From the NCBI RefSeq assembly GCF_036625195.1, contig NZ_JAZKUG010000001.1:1922001-1986000 (forward strand): DNA of 64,000 nt. Direction: 5' to 3'. Every line of letters begins with the position of its first letter. Positions within the stretch are counted from its first letter, which is position 1. A model generated the notes under the pieces. It was not told the DNA's origin and searched no databases. It worked only from the letters and a program-made list of their open reading frames with translations. The translations under genes and the position numbers were made by a program. The stretch is from Accumulibacter sp. (GTDB lineage: Bacteria; Pseudomonadota; Gammaproteobacteria; Burkholderiales; Rhodocyclaceae). Shown in pieces: positions 36,097 to 45,241 of this stretch.

Positions 36097-38775
36097 TCAG
36101 CTCCGCTGGCCGCGGCGCAGCCAAGCCTTGCGCAGCTCCTCGAGCAAGCACATCAGGACGGCGCAGCCGGCGGCGAGCAGCCAGCTGCTGCTGCCGATCG
36201 CCGCCGTGCCGAAGAGCCAGTTGCCGGGCGGTGTGTAGAGGATGAACAGGATCATCGCCACCTCGGCGGCGATGCCGAGCAGCAGGTATCGATTGCCGCC
36301 AAGACCATAGCTGAGGATCGACCGTCGCGGGTGGCGGCAGAGGTAGAGGTTCACCATCTGCATGACGACGATCGTCGCCAGGCAGGCGGAGGTCGCCTGT
36401 AGGTACAGCGGGTCGATGCGGTCGAGCGTCTGTCCATGCTGCCAGCCGCCGGCATCGAGGACGAAGAAGAAGGCGAGCATCGCCGCCGTCGCCTCGAGGA
36501 CACCGAGAAAGAGGTAGGCGCGGGCGAGCAGGCCCCACGACAACAGCCGCTCGCCACGCTGGCGCGGTGGGCGTTGCATCACCGCCGGGTCGGGCTTCTC
36601 GGCGCCGAGCGCCAGCGCCGGCAGCATGTCGGTGCCGAGGTCGACGGCCAGGATCTGGATGACGGTCAGTGGCAGGGGAATGCGGAAGAGGACGAAAGCC
36701 AGGTAGGGTACCAGCTCGGGGATGTTCGAGCTGAGGATATAGGTCAGGAACTTGCGGATGTTCTCGAACACCGCCCGCCCTTCCTCAATCGCCGCGATGA
36801 TGCTGGCGAAGTTGTCGTCGAGCAGGATCAGGTCGGCGGCCTCCTTCGCCACGTCGGTGCCGCCGATGCCCATGGCGATGCCGATGTCCGCCGCCTTCAG
36901 CGCCGGTGCGTCGTTGACGCCGTCGCCGGTGACGGCGACGATCTCGCCCTTGTTCTGCAGCGCTTCGACGATGCGCATCTTCTGCTCGGCGGCGACGCGG
37001 GCGAACAGGATCTCGGGCGCATCGAGCGCCAGCTGCAGTTGCGTCGGCGATATCAGCCGCAGCTGCTCGCCGCTGACCACCGTCGGTGCTTCGCCGCTGA
37101 TCAGGCCGATCTGGCGGGCGATCGCCAGTCCGGTGCGCGGGTGGTCGCCGGTGACCATGATCGTCCGGATGCCGGCTTCCCGGCAGCGGGCGATCGCCTG
37201 CGGCACTTCCGGCCGCGGCGGATCCTCGAGGCCGATCAGTCCGGCGAGAACCATCTGCTGCTCTTCGCCAGGTGGGCCCTGCTGGTCGACGGCACGATGG
37301 GCAAAGGCGAGCACACGCAGGCCCTGGCCCGCCATTTCGTCCTGCGCCGCCAGCAGGCGGCTGTGGGCGACAGTGTCGAGCGGCACCACGCCGGCATCGG
37401 AGTGCACGCAACTGCAGCCGGCGAGCACCGTTTCGGGGGCTCCCTTGCAGTAGAGCATGCGGCCCTGCGGCGTGTCACAGATCACTGACATGCGCTTGCG
37501 GTCGGTATCGAAGGCAATCTCGGCGACACGCCTGAAGCCGGCCAGGTCGCCGGCAAACTGGCGGCCGACCGCGGCCAGCGCGATCTCCATCGGATCGCCA
37601 CGCAGTCCTTGGCGACCGTGCTCATCGATCTCCTTCAGGTCGTGGCAGAGCGCCGCATTGACGAACAGCGCGCGATGCTCGAGCAGCGCCGGCGCGCGCT
37701 GCGCCAGTTCGCCGCAGGACAGCATGCCGCCGCCGATCCACACGCGCTGTACCGACATCCGGTTCTGCGTCAGGGTGCCGGTCTTGTCGCTGCAGATCAC
37801 GGTGGTCGAGCCGAGCGTCTCGACCGCCGGCAGATGGCGCACCAGCGCGTTGCGCCTGGCCATTCGCTGTGTCGCCATGGCCAGGGACAGGGTGACGGTC
37901 GGCAGCAGTCCTTCCGGCACGTTGGCGACGATGATGCCGATGGCGAAAAGCAGGTTCTCCCAGGTCGGCAGTCCGATCGCCTGGCCGACCAGGAAGAGCA
38001 GCACGCCGATCCCGGTGGCCAGGCCGGCGACGATGCGTGACAGGCGGGTGATCTCGCGCTGCAGCGGAGAGCTGGCCTCGCCGGCGGTCTGCGTCAGGTG
38101 GGCGATGCGGCCGAACTCGGTGCGCATGCCGGTGGCGTACACCACGCCGCGCGCCTGTCCGGAAACGACCGAGGTGCCGGCGAGAACGATGTTCTTCGCC
38201 TGCAGTGGCGACTCCTCGCCGGAGGGTTCGAGCGTGCGCGCCTTGGCGAGCGACTCGCCGGTCACCGTCGACAGGTTGACGCGCAGCCCGGCAACCTCGA
38301 TCAGGCGGCAGTCGGCGGGGACGAAGTCGCCCTCTTCGAGGAGGACGATGTCGCCGGGTACCAGTTCGCTGGCGAGAATGCCGTTGATCTCGCCAGCGCG
38401 CAGCGTCTTCACCCGGTGCGGCAGCAGGCGGCGCAGGGCGGCGACCGCCCGCTCCGCCTTGTACTCCTGCCAGAACGAGAAGACGCCGTTGATGACGATG
38501 ACGCCGACGATCGCCAGCCCCAGCCTGGCCATTCCCTGGCCGGGGTCGAAATGCTCGGCAACGAACGAAAGGCCGGCAGCGATCCAGAGAACGATGGCAA
38601 AGAAATGGGTGAATTCCTGCGCGAAGCGCAGCAGCAGATGCCTCTGCTCGACCTCTACGAGCTGGTTCGGGCCGAACTCGCCGAGGCGGCGTGCCGCTTC
38701 GGCGGCAGGCAGTCCGGTGGACGAACTGTTCAGGCTGGCCAGAGCCTGCTCGACTGTCAGCGAATGAACCCGCAC
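36097..38775 (-). CDS. P-type cation ATPase, P2C-like (Na,K-ATPase alpha-subunit type)
   Basis: An 892-residue membrane ATPase. The phosphorylation site Asp330 is in ICSDKTGTLTQNRM, the actuator motif is TVTGESLAK, and the hinge is VTGDGVNDAPALK. TM4 reads NVPEGLLPTVTL, and TM5-TM6 contain SSNIPELVPYLAF, RIPLPLTVIQILAVDLGTDMLPALALGAEKPDP and MQRPPR. These match the animal Na,K- and H,K-ATPases (PEGLL, IPLPL, DLGTDM) more closely than calcium pumps (PEGLP). Ion specificity is not certain. The start is GTG at 38775 with only a weak upstream GAGAG. There is no beta-subunit-like gene nearby. Confidence 0.88.
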   Translation of the reverse strand: MRVHSLTVEQALASLNSSSTGLPAAEAARRLGEFGPNQLVEVEQRHLLLRFAQEFTHFFAIVLWIAAGLSFVAEHFDPGQGMARLGLAIVGVIVINGVFSFWQEYKAERAVAALRRLLPHRVKTLRAGEINGILASELVPGDIVLLEEGDFVPADCRLIEVAGLRVNLSTVTGESLAKARTLEPSGEESPLQAKNIVLAGTSVVSGQARGVVYATGMRTEFGRIAHLTQTAGEASSPLQREITRLSRIVAGLATGIGVLLFLVGQAIGLPTWENLLFAIGIIVANVPEGLLPTVTLSLAMATQRMARRNALVRHLPAVETLGSTTVICSDKTGTLTQNRMSVQRVWIGGGMLSCGELAQRAPALLEHRALFVNAALCHDLKEIDEHGRQGLRGDPMEIALAAVGRQFAGDLAGFRRVAEIAFDTDRKRMSVICDTPQGRMLYCKGAPETVLAGCSCVHSDAGVVPLDTVAHSRLLAAQDEMAGQGLRVLAFAHRAVDQQGPPGEEQQMVLAGLIGLEDPPRPEVPQAIARCREAGIRTIMVTGDHPRTGLAIARQIGLISGEAPTVVSGEQLRLISPTQLQLALDAPEILFARVAAEQKMRIVEALQNKGEIVAVTGDGVNDAPALKAADIGIAMGIGGTDVAKEAADLILLDDNFASIIAAIEEGRAVFENIRKFLTYILSSNIPELVPYLAFVLFRIPLPLTVIQILAVDLGTDMLPALALGAEKPDPAVMQRPPRQRGERLLSWGLLARAYLFLGVLEATAAMLAFFFVLDAGGWQHGQTLDRIDPLYLQATSACLATIVVMQMVNLYLCRHPRRSILSYGLGGNRYLLLGIAAEVAMILFILYTPPGNWLFGTAAIGSSSWLLAAGCAVLMCLLEELRKAWLRRGQRS

Positions 38776-38913
38776 GCGCGCGAACTCTCGTAGCGATCAG
38801 GACGACAATCTACACCGTTGGCGGCAGGAAAGCATCCCCGCGCGACACCCCACGCAACGGTCAGGCCTTCTGCTGCTGGCAGCTGCTGCCGGGTCCGGGT
38901 CTGGCGCCGCCGT

Positions 38914-40575
38914 TCAGCTGCCGCGTGGCGGCCGCCTGCCGCGCCAGACGGCGAGCAGCGTCGCCAGCTTGTCTCCTGCCGGCAGGCGCTCGTCCGACAG
39001 CGCCTCGAGGAAATCCGACAGCCGCTTCGAGCGGACGATCGCGAAACCGGTGAGCAGCGCCGACAGCACGAAGACCAGCGCGAAGAAGAAGAGGCGCTCC
39101 GGCAGCGGTTCCTGCGCCGCGTCGATCAGGTTCATGCCGAGGAAGCCGGTGCTGATCGTCGCGATCAGGCCGGCGGTGGTGACCACCGTCAGCCGCACGA
39201 CGGTGTTCGCCTGCCGACGCAGGCTGTCGCTGTCGAGGTACTGGCTCATGTCCTGGATTTCCTCGCGCAGCTCGGCGTACAGGCGCTCGGTGCCGAGGTG
39301 CCTGCGCGTCATGGCGAACAGCGCGCGCGCCTGCGCCTGATCGGAGATCTCGTTGAACCAGTAGCGGTGGGTGAAGCGCAGGAACACCTCGAGCACCTCG
39401 CGGATGTCGCGCTTGAAGGTCTTCACCGACTCGGCGTTGCCGATCTGCAGCCGGTTGAGGGCCGTTACCAGACGATCCGAGAGCATCAGCAGGGCCGCCT
39501 TGTGGAAGTGGGGAATCAGGGCGAGGAGAAAGAACTGGTGGCGGAACTGCCCGAGCAGCCCGTTCTCGGCGCCGCTGAAGTACGCGTCGCGGGCACTGCC
39601 CACCATGATGCAGGCATGACCGCAGGAGAGCAGCCGCGTGCCGCCCTGCGCCGCCTGCGGATGCCAGTAGCGGTCGTAGCAGAAGCGCGCCTCGAAATCC
39701 TCGAGGTGCTGGTCGGAGTAGGGCAGCGAACCGCCCTTGCCGGGACCGCCGACCAGTACCAGGCGGGCGAAATCGCCGCGATCGAGGCGGCGCGGGTCGT
39801 CCATCGCCAGATAGGCGAGCAGTGGCATGCGGTGATACTCGATCTGCCGGTAACGCACCGGACCTTCCTCATCCGAGTGGTGCAGCACCAGCGGCCGCAG
39901 CAGGAACTCCCAGTGCGATGCGATGCACGGGGCGCGGAAGCGGCTGACGAAAGTCAGGTACTTGCGGCGCTTCTCGTAATCCGAGGTGGCGAGCACCCGG
40001 CCATCGGCGGCGAGCCATTCACAGAGCCGCAGGCAGTGGCCACCGCTGCCATCCTCGTCCCAGTAGGGCGGATAGGCGCGTCCGAAACGGTACAGCGTGT
40101 CCTGCACCTGCCGCAGGTCGAGATCGTCGGCGGCGATCTCGACGACCAGGATGACGACGTCGATGTCGTGGAAGAAGTAGAGATCGATGTGGACGATGGC
40201 GAAGCAAAGCGGCGTATCACTGTCCTTGAAACTCATCCGTACCTGCGCCACGTCGTCGCGGCGAAAGACCCGGATCGGTGATCCGCCGAGCTGTCGACCG
40301 CAGTCGTCGTTGCCTCCTTCGCCGTAGAGAAAGCGCTGCACGTAGGGCAGGAAGGTGACGAACTCGCTGTAGTGGCGTTCCTGGAACTGCCCGGGGTCGC
40401 CGGAGAACTCGTCGGCCAGTTCGTGCCACGGCTGGCGGCTGCTCTCCTCGGCCAGCACTTGGTGGTGCTGCTGCAAGGGGCTGCCGGCGGCCAGCGGCAT
40501 CAATTGCAGCGGCCAGAGCAGGATCTGCCGGAAGTGGACGACCCGTTGTTCGTGTTCGCGGTTGGCGATGGTCAT
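38914..40575 (-). CDS. CorA-like divalent cation transporter-type protein with large N-terminal domain
   Basis: A 553-residue protein whose last ~100 residues look like the CorA membrane module. A first helix ends in GFLGMNLI, carrying the GMN selectivity signature, and a second helix is FFFALVFVLSALLTGFAIV. The long cytoplasmic N-terminal domain is not like standard CorA (about 320 residues). The helix-rich part before the membrane (residues about 360-450) could be the CorA stalk. Mg2+ or another divalent cation is the likely cargo; regulation or a different function of the N-terminal domain is unknown. The ATG at 40575 has no strong ribosome-binding site. Confidence 0.75.
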   Translation of the reverse strand: MTIANREHEQRVVHFRQILLWPLQLMPLAAGSPLQQHHQVLAEESSRQPWHELADEFSGDPGQFQERHYSEFVTFLPYVQRFLYGEGGNDDCGRQLGGSPIRVFRRDDVAQVRMSFKDSDTPLCFAIVHIDLYFFHDIDVVILVVEIAADDLDLRQVQDTLYRFGRAYPPYWDEDGSGGHCLRLCEWLAADGRVLATSDYEKRRKYLTFVSRFRAPCIASHWEFLLRPLVLHHSDEEGPVRYRQIEYHRMPLLAYLAMDDPRRLDRGDFARLVLVGGPGKGGSLPYSDQHLEDFEARFCYDRYWHPQAAQGGTRLLSCGHACIMVGSARDAYFSGAENGLLGQFRHQFFLLALIPHFHKAALLMLSDRLVTALNRLQIGNAESVKTFKRDIREVLEVFLRFTHRYWFNEISDQAQARALFAMTRRHLGTERLYAELREEIQDMSQYLDSDSLRRQANTVVRLTVVTTAGLIATISTGFLGMNLIDAAQEPLPERLFFFALVFVLSALLTGFAIVRSKRLSDFLEALSDERLPAGDKLATLLAVWRGRRPPRGS

Positions 40576-40624
40576 CGCTCGTCTCCGGGGCGGGGCGCCG
40601 CAAGCCGGTACATCGACCGGCGGT

Positions 40625-41542
40625 TCAGCCGCCGATGTCGGCCAGCAGCCGGCCGATCATCCGCTCGGCCTGTTGCAGGTAGCCGCCGCCGAACAGATTG
40701 AGGTGGTTGAGGACATGGTAGAGCTGGTACAGCAGCCTGCGTTGCGCAGAACCGTCGGCCAGCGGCCAGGCGTCGCGGTAGGCGGCGTGGAAGCTGTCGG
40801 GAAAGCCACCGAACAGCTCGCTCATCGCCAGATCGGTTTCGCGATCGCCCCAGTACACGGCCGGATCGAAGAGCGCCAGCCGGTCCTTCTCGTCGAGCGC
40901 GGCGTTGCCGGACCAGAGATCGCCGTGCAGCAGACTCGCTTGCGGCTGATGATCGACGAACAGCGCCGGCAGCGCGTCGACCAGGCGCTCGCCACCGGCG
41001 ATCAGCCGCGCCGGCTGGCCATGCCGTTTTGCCATTGCCAGTTGTGGCAGCAGTCGCTGGCGGGCGAAGAACAGCGGCCAGGTCGGCTGCACGGCGTTGT
41101 ACTGCGGGCTGCGGCCGATGAAGTTGTCGTGCGGCCAGCCGTACTGGCTGCCGGTGATGCGGTGCAGCGCCGCCAGCGCCCGTCCAGCGGCCGCGCCCGG
41201 TGCCTGCCCGCGCAGCGGAGCGAGCGGCAGGTGCTCGAGGACCAGGAAGGCCTTTCGGCCACAGACTCCGTGTCCGCAGACGCCCGGTACGCGCAGCGCG
41301 GGGCAGGCTGCCAGCGCCGCCAGGCCGTCGGCTTCGGCGGCGAACATCGCCGCCAGGCTGGCGTCGTTGAGCTTGACGAACCAGCGGCGCTGGCCGCCGC
41401 GCACCACCAGCGTGCGCGAGATCGATCCGCCGCCGACTTCGCTGACCGAGTCGAGCGCGGCGACGGCGTCGCCGTCGGCGCCGAGCAGCGCGCGCAAGGC
41501 GGCATCGAGATCGGCATCGAGGACTCGGTGGCTCGCGCTCAT
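40625..41542 (-). CDS. Fructosamine kinase family protein
   Basis: A 305-residue cytoplasmic kinase of the fructosamine/ketosamine-3-kinase family. Typical motifs: FVKLNDASLAAMFAAEADGLAAL near the N-terminus (ATP site lysine), LLHGDLWSGN (catalytic Asp) and FDPAVYWGDRETDLAMSELFGGF (metal-binding Asp). Family members phosphorylate sugar-amine adducts on proteins, which helps remove glycation damage. The ATG at 41542 begins the homologous part; the 49 codons of open frame upstream are not supported. It is 50 bases after the start of the CorA-like gene region in the same direction. Confidence 0.9.
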   Translation of the reverse strand: MSASHRVLDADLDAALRALLGADGDAVAALDSVSEVGGGSISRTLVVRGGQRRWFVKLNDASLAAMFAAEADGLAALAACPALRVPGVCGHGVCGRKAFLVLEHLPLAPLRGQAPGAAAGRALAALHRITGSQYGWPHDNFIGRSPQYNAVQPTWPLFFARQRLLPQLAMAKRHGQPARLIAGGERLVDALPALFVDHQPQASLLHGDLWSGNAALDEKDRLALFDPAVYWGDRETDLAMSELFGGFPDSFHAAYRDAWPLADGSAQRRLLYQLYHVLNHLNLFGGGYLQQAERMIGRLLADIGG

Positions 41543-41821
41543 GGCGCTTCGGGCAAGGCCGGACGGAGCTGCTGCCGGTCCACGGCCGGCATCGGGGTTG
41601 TCGTCGGCGGTCGACACGCGCCGTTCATCGACCGACGGCCAGCAACGGCCAGAGGGTTTACGGATGCCGGCGAATGTGATCTGATACACGCCCCATGTCG
41701 TCCTGCCGCGCCATCCGCGCGCGCTCGGCGTGCCGCCGGCGCGCTGTCCGGAGGCGGGACGTGACGCCGCCGCTCGCCTGCCGGTGTCCCGCCGGGACCT
41801 TTCATTCCAGGAGCCAAACCC

Positions 41822-42148
41822 ATGAAGATTCGCCTGATTCTCGTCGCTGCCCTGCTTGCGATCGGTCTAGCCGGTTGTGGCGAAGATGCGCGGAAAGCCG
41901 AAGCCGCCAAGGCAGAGGCCGCGAGACTTGCCGCGGAGGCCAAGCAGAAGGCCGATGAAGCCGCCAAGAAGGCCGGTGAGGCGGTCGGCGCCGCTGCCGA
42001 GGCCACCAGGGAGGCTGGCAAGGAGGCAGTTGCGGCGACCAAGGAGGCCGGCAAGGAGATGGTCGTCAAGGCCGCCGATGCGACCAAGGAAGCCGCCGAT
42101 GCGACCAAGGAGGCTGCCGACAGGGCGAAGGCGGCAGTCGGCAAGTAA
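41822..42148 (+). CDS. Small Ala/Lys-rich lipoprotein with heptad-like repeats
   Basis: A 108-residue lipoprotein. The signal sequence ends in a lipobox LAGC (cleavage before Cys19). The rest is a nearly pure A/K/E helix with 11-residue-like repeats: KEAGKEAVAATKEAGKEM, then AADATKEAADATKEAADRAK. This composition resembles LEA-type or apolipoprotein-like coiled coils. An AGGAG ribosome-binding site lies 9 bases before the ATG. A role in envelope protection or membrane tethering is inference. It stands alone between two minus-strand genes. Confidence 0.82.
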   Translation: MKIRLILVAALLAIGLAGCGEDARKAEAAKAEAARLAAEAKQKADEAAKKAGEAVGAAAEATREAGKEAVAATKEAGKEMVVKAADATKEAADATKEAADRAKAAVGK

Positions 42149-42205
42149 GGCTCGTTCGTCGCCTGCCGGCGGCGCGCGGCCCGGACGCGCGCGCTGGCGT
42201 CGACC

Positions 42206-43651
42206 TCACCGCGCATTGCCCGGCGCGATCGCCACCGCCGGATTGACCGCCGCTGCCGTTGCTGGCCGCAGGCAGTCGAAGAACATCCGGTCGGCGCCGA
42301 GCATGTGCTTCGTCACCACCTCATAGGCGAGAAACTGGAAGACGTCGCCGACGCCGCGCGTACCGGCGCGGTAGCTCGCCAGCAGTTCATGCGCCTCGCT
42401 GGTCAGCCCCTGGTGCAGCAGCGAGTGCTCGCTGGCACCGGCAAACCCGGCAGCGGTGAAGACCGCTTCCTCATCGCGGAAGTGCTCGACGACGCCGGCG
42501 AGCAACTGGTCGACGATGAGCTCGAGCCCATTTCCCGGCCGATCGGAAAGAATCGCCGCGAGCAGGCGGTTGGCGTCGGCAAAGAGCCGCCGGTGGCCAC
42601 GATCGACGATCTCGTTGCCGCTTTCGTATGCCGCGTGCCAGACGAGTTGCACGAAGTTGGCGACCACGTAGCCGTCGCTGCCCGCCTGTTCCGGCGCCAG
42701 ACGGATCTGATTGCGGCCGGCGTCCTTGGCGCGATAGAGCGCGGCGTCGGCACGCGCAAACCATTCCTCCCAGCTTTCTCCGGCAGCACATTCGGCGACC
42801 CCGACGCTGACCGTGACCTTGCCGACGGTGGCGAAGTCGCCCGCTGCGACCTCCCGCCGCAGCCGCTCGGCGACCGCTGCAGCGGTTGCCCTGGCGGTGT
42901 TCGGGCAGAGGACGACGAACTCCTCGCCGCCCCAGCGGCTGAGCGAATCGACCTTGCGCAGAGCTCCCTGCAGCAGCGTCGTCAGGCGTTGCAGGACGGC
43001 GTCGCCGGTGGCATGGCCGTGCTCGTCGTTGATCCGCTTGAAGTGGTCGACGTCGATCAACAGCAGGCAGAGCGAATGTCCATAGCGTGCCATGCGCTCC
43101 ATTTCCGTGCGCACGCTTTCCTCCAGCCGGCGCCGGTTCCAGATGCCGGTGAGGCGATCGGTGCTGGCTGCCTGCTCCAGCTCGACCACCATCTGTTGCA
43201 GATCCCGATTCGCCTCCTGCAAGCGTTGCAGCGTTTCCTTCGCCGCCAGCGACACGTGGCGCCGCTGCAACGGCTCGACCAGCGATGCGATCGCCTGCAG
43301 CGTCCGGTCAGGCGCCAGGATCGCCATCTTCAGCCACGCGTAGCGGCGGCGCTGGCCGCCGTGCACCAGTTCGATGCGGGTCCACGCCGCGGCCTCGCCA
43401 GCGAGGATGCGCCGGTCGCATTCAGCGAGCAGGTTGTGCGCCGGGGGCGGTACGATGTCCGCCTCCGACTTGCCGGCGAGGCGGTCGCCCGGGCGGCAGA
43501 GCAATGCTTCGATCACCGGGTTGGCAAGTCGATAGAGTCCGTCGAGTCCCTTGATCGCGAAGCCGACGGCGTTGGCCGGCATCAGCAACTGCAGCAGCCC
43601 CGCTACCGGGACGACCGCATTGTCGACCGGCAGCGTCTCATGACTCGTCAT
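42206..43651 (-). CDS. Diguanylate cyclase with PAS and hemerythrin domains
   Basis: A 481-residue cytoplasmic sensor-cyclase. A PAS-like region occupies about residues 20-120. The GGDEF domain starts DRLTGIWNRRRLEE and has the active site GGEEF with an RxxD inhibitory site five residues before it (RKVD-SLSRW-GGEEF). The C-terminal domain carries a full set of hemerythrin ligands: VWHAAYESGNE, GHRRLF, HFRDEE, HSLLH and HMLGADRMF. It should make cyclic di-GMP in response to oxygen, nitric oxide or redox state sensed by the di-iron centre. The sensing role is inferred from the domain. Confidence 0.9.
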   Translation of the reverse strand: MTSHETLPVDNAVVPVAGLLQLLMPANAVGFAIKGLDGLYRLANPVIEALLCRPGDRLAGKSEADIVPPPAHNLLAECDRRILAGEAAAWTRIELVHGGQRRRYAWLKMAILAPDRTLQAIASLVEPLQRRHVSLAAKETLQRLQEANRDLQQMVVELEQAASTDRLTGIWNRRRLEESVRTEMERMARYGHSLCLLLIDVDHFKRINDEHGHATGDAVLQRLTTLLQGALRKVDSLSRWGGEEFVVLCPNTARATAAAVAERLRREVAAGDFATVGKVTVSVGVAECAAGESWEEWFARADAALYRAKDAGRNQIRLAPEQAGSDGYVVANFVQLVWHAAYESGNEIVDRGHRRLFADANRLLAAILSDRPGNGLELIVDQLLAGVVEHFRDEEAVFTAAGFAGASEHSLLHQGLTSEAHELLASYRAGTRGVGDVFQFLAYEVVTKHMLGADRMFFDCLRPATAAAVNPAVAIAPGNAR

Positions 43652-43736
43652 GCGTTCTCTCCGGCTGCACCCCGGCCGTCGTCGCGCCGAGCGCGGCCGG
43701 CGGTGGCCGCTGCCCGCAGGTGCCGACCCGGCGGGT

Positions 43737-44801
43737 TCATTGTCCGCTGGTCGTCACCGGCCGCGGAGCGAGGACGACGCGGTTGCGTCCCTGCATCTTG
43801 GCCGCGTACAGCGCGCGATCGGCTCGGTTGACGAGGTCGCTTGCCGACTCGCCGGCAAAGTGATCGGCGACGCCGATCGACACCGAAATGTTGCCGACCA
43901 GTGACTCGCGGTCGCCGCTGCGGCGGACACGGCTGGCGGCGACCAGTGCGCGCAGCGCTTCCGCGAGGCCGACGGCACCGCCACGTGGCGTGTTCGGCAA
44001 GACGACCGCGAACTCCTCGCCACCGTAGCGCGCGGCGGTGTCCTTGCCCTTGACGTTGGCGCGCAGGATCTGCCCAACGTTGGCCAGCACGCGGTCACCG
44101 AAAACGTGCCCCAGGCTGTCGTTGATCTTCTTGAAGTGGTCGAGATCGATCATCAGCAGGCAGGGTCCGACCGATTCCCCTTGCAGTTCGCCAAGGCACT
44201 CGGCGAGGGCGAGGTCGAAGCCCTTGCGGTTGGTGAGGCCAGTGAGGGCGTCGATCAGCGCCTCCTCGCGCGCTCGCGCCACCTCCTGCCGCAGGAGTTC
44301 GGTCTCGCGCACGCTTTCGGCCAGTCGTGTCTTCAGGGTAGTGATCGCTTGCTGCATCTGCTGTGTGCCACGCAGGATGTCTGCGACGCCGCTGGCGAGC
44401 GCGTCGCTGCCACTCGCCGGAGCGATCAACTCCTCGTTCCAGCGGGCCAGAGAATTGCCGAAGCGGGCCGCCTCGTCGCCCGCCGCGGCGGTCGACTCCG
44501 AGACATGGCTCACCAGTTGCGCGACACTGTCACCGAGGCGCAGCGCCGTCTTGGCGTCGAGTTCGCTGATGTGTCGGGTATGAAGACCGTCAAGCGTCTG
44601 TTCGCTGAGCCGCCCACCACCCTTGAGCAGCGAGTCCAGCTCGCTGCGCAGGGCCGGATTGGTGCCGGACACGTACTCGTACCAGACGGTGTAATTCGTC
44701 GGGTGCATGCCGGCGTCGTGCTGGGTCATGTGTTTGAGTGCCAGGCGCAGGTACTCGGTACTCTGCGCAGGGCTGTGTCGGTACTTCACCCCGCTCTCCA
44801 T
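43737..44801 (-). CDS. Diguanylate cyclase (GGDEF) with N-terminal helical region
   Basis: A 354-residue soluble protein. The N-terminal ~170 residues start YRHSPAQSTEYLRLALKHMTQHDAGMHPTNYTVWYEYVSG, a helical domain found in front of GGDEF in many Proteobacteria. A coiled-coil stretch (LAESVRETELLRQEVARAREE) leads into a GGDEF domain with DALTGLTNRKGFD and active site RYGGEEFAVVLPN. The inhibitory-site position reads KGKD rather than RxxD, so product inhibition may be weak. No transmembrane segment is visible. It lies between another GGDEF gene and an EAL remnant, all on the minus strand. Confidence 0.9.
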   Translation of the reverse strand: MESGVKYRHSPAQSTEYLRLALKHMTQHDAGMHPTNYTVWYEYVSGTNPALRSELDSLLKGGGRLSEQTLDGLHTRHISELDAKTALRLGDSVAQLVSHVSESTAAAGDEAARFGNSLARWNEELIAPASGSDALASGVADILRGTQQMQQAITTLKTRLAESVRETELLRQEVARAREEALIDALTGLTNRKGFDLALAECLGELQGESVGPCLLMIDLDHFKKINDSLGHVFGDRVLANVGQILRANVKGKDTAARYGGEEFAVVLPNTPRGGAVGLAEALRALVAASRVRRSGDRESLVGNISVSIGVADHFAGESASDLVNRADRALYAAKMQGRNRVVLAPRPVTTSGQ

Positions 44802-45241
44802 TTCCAGGCCGGTGCGAGCATGACTCCTGACATGTGTTTCCCTTTCGCTCTGTCGTTCTTCGGCGGGCTACTGTGTCGGTTCAGATGCTTCCCTGCAGTC
44901 GCCTTCGCTGGACTTCGACGGTCGGCAGCGGGCGGCTGGCCGGGTCGCCATCCAGTTTGTCACAATGCTGCCGGCGCAGGAAGTCAGCCTGCTGCGAATC
45001 ATACAAGCCTTCGGCAACGATCGGGCGACAGAGGCTGCTTGCCCTGACGATGATCGCCGCCATGATCCGGGTCACTCCGGGTTGTCAGCTCCGCGGGCCC
45101 GCGGCACTGGCGATTCTACGCCAGCGCGCGGGGGTCAGGCGCATCCGGCCGTCTCTCGACAGGTGGAAGAAGCGACCGGCCTGTTCCGCAAACGCCGCCA
45201 CGAACACCCGGTCACCGGCAGGCCACGCACCAGGTCCAGGT
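44802..45241. other. Region between two GGDEF genes, mostly non-coding
   Basis: About 440 bases. The only recognisable content is the EAL remnant on the minus strand (44881-45075). The rest shows no convincing gene or RNA. It may hold the promoter for the GGDEF gene ending at 43737, which starts at 44801, but no clear -10/-35 pair stands out. Confidence 0.5.
44881..45075 (-). pseudogene. Remnant of an EAL-domain (cyclic di-GMP phosphodiesterase) gene
   Basis: The frame reads IIVRASSLCRPIVAEGLYDSQQADFLRRQHCDKLDG, then SRPLPTVEVQRRR. This matches the end of EAL domains, where ALA-SLGL-VVAEGVE, QLAFLR-LGCD and SRPLP are conserved. Upstream of 45075 the sequence no longer resembles the family, and the metal-binding EAL and DDF sites are absent. 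It is probably a deletion product left beside two GGDEF genes. Recognition is by eye from short motifs, so it is moderate in certainty. Confidence 0.5.

Noticed and set aside
36097..38775. Reading this gene as a calcium pump (SERCA-like)
   Set aside because: The TM4 PEGLL and TM5-TM6 patterns fit the P2C branch better than the P2A PEGLP pattern.
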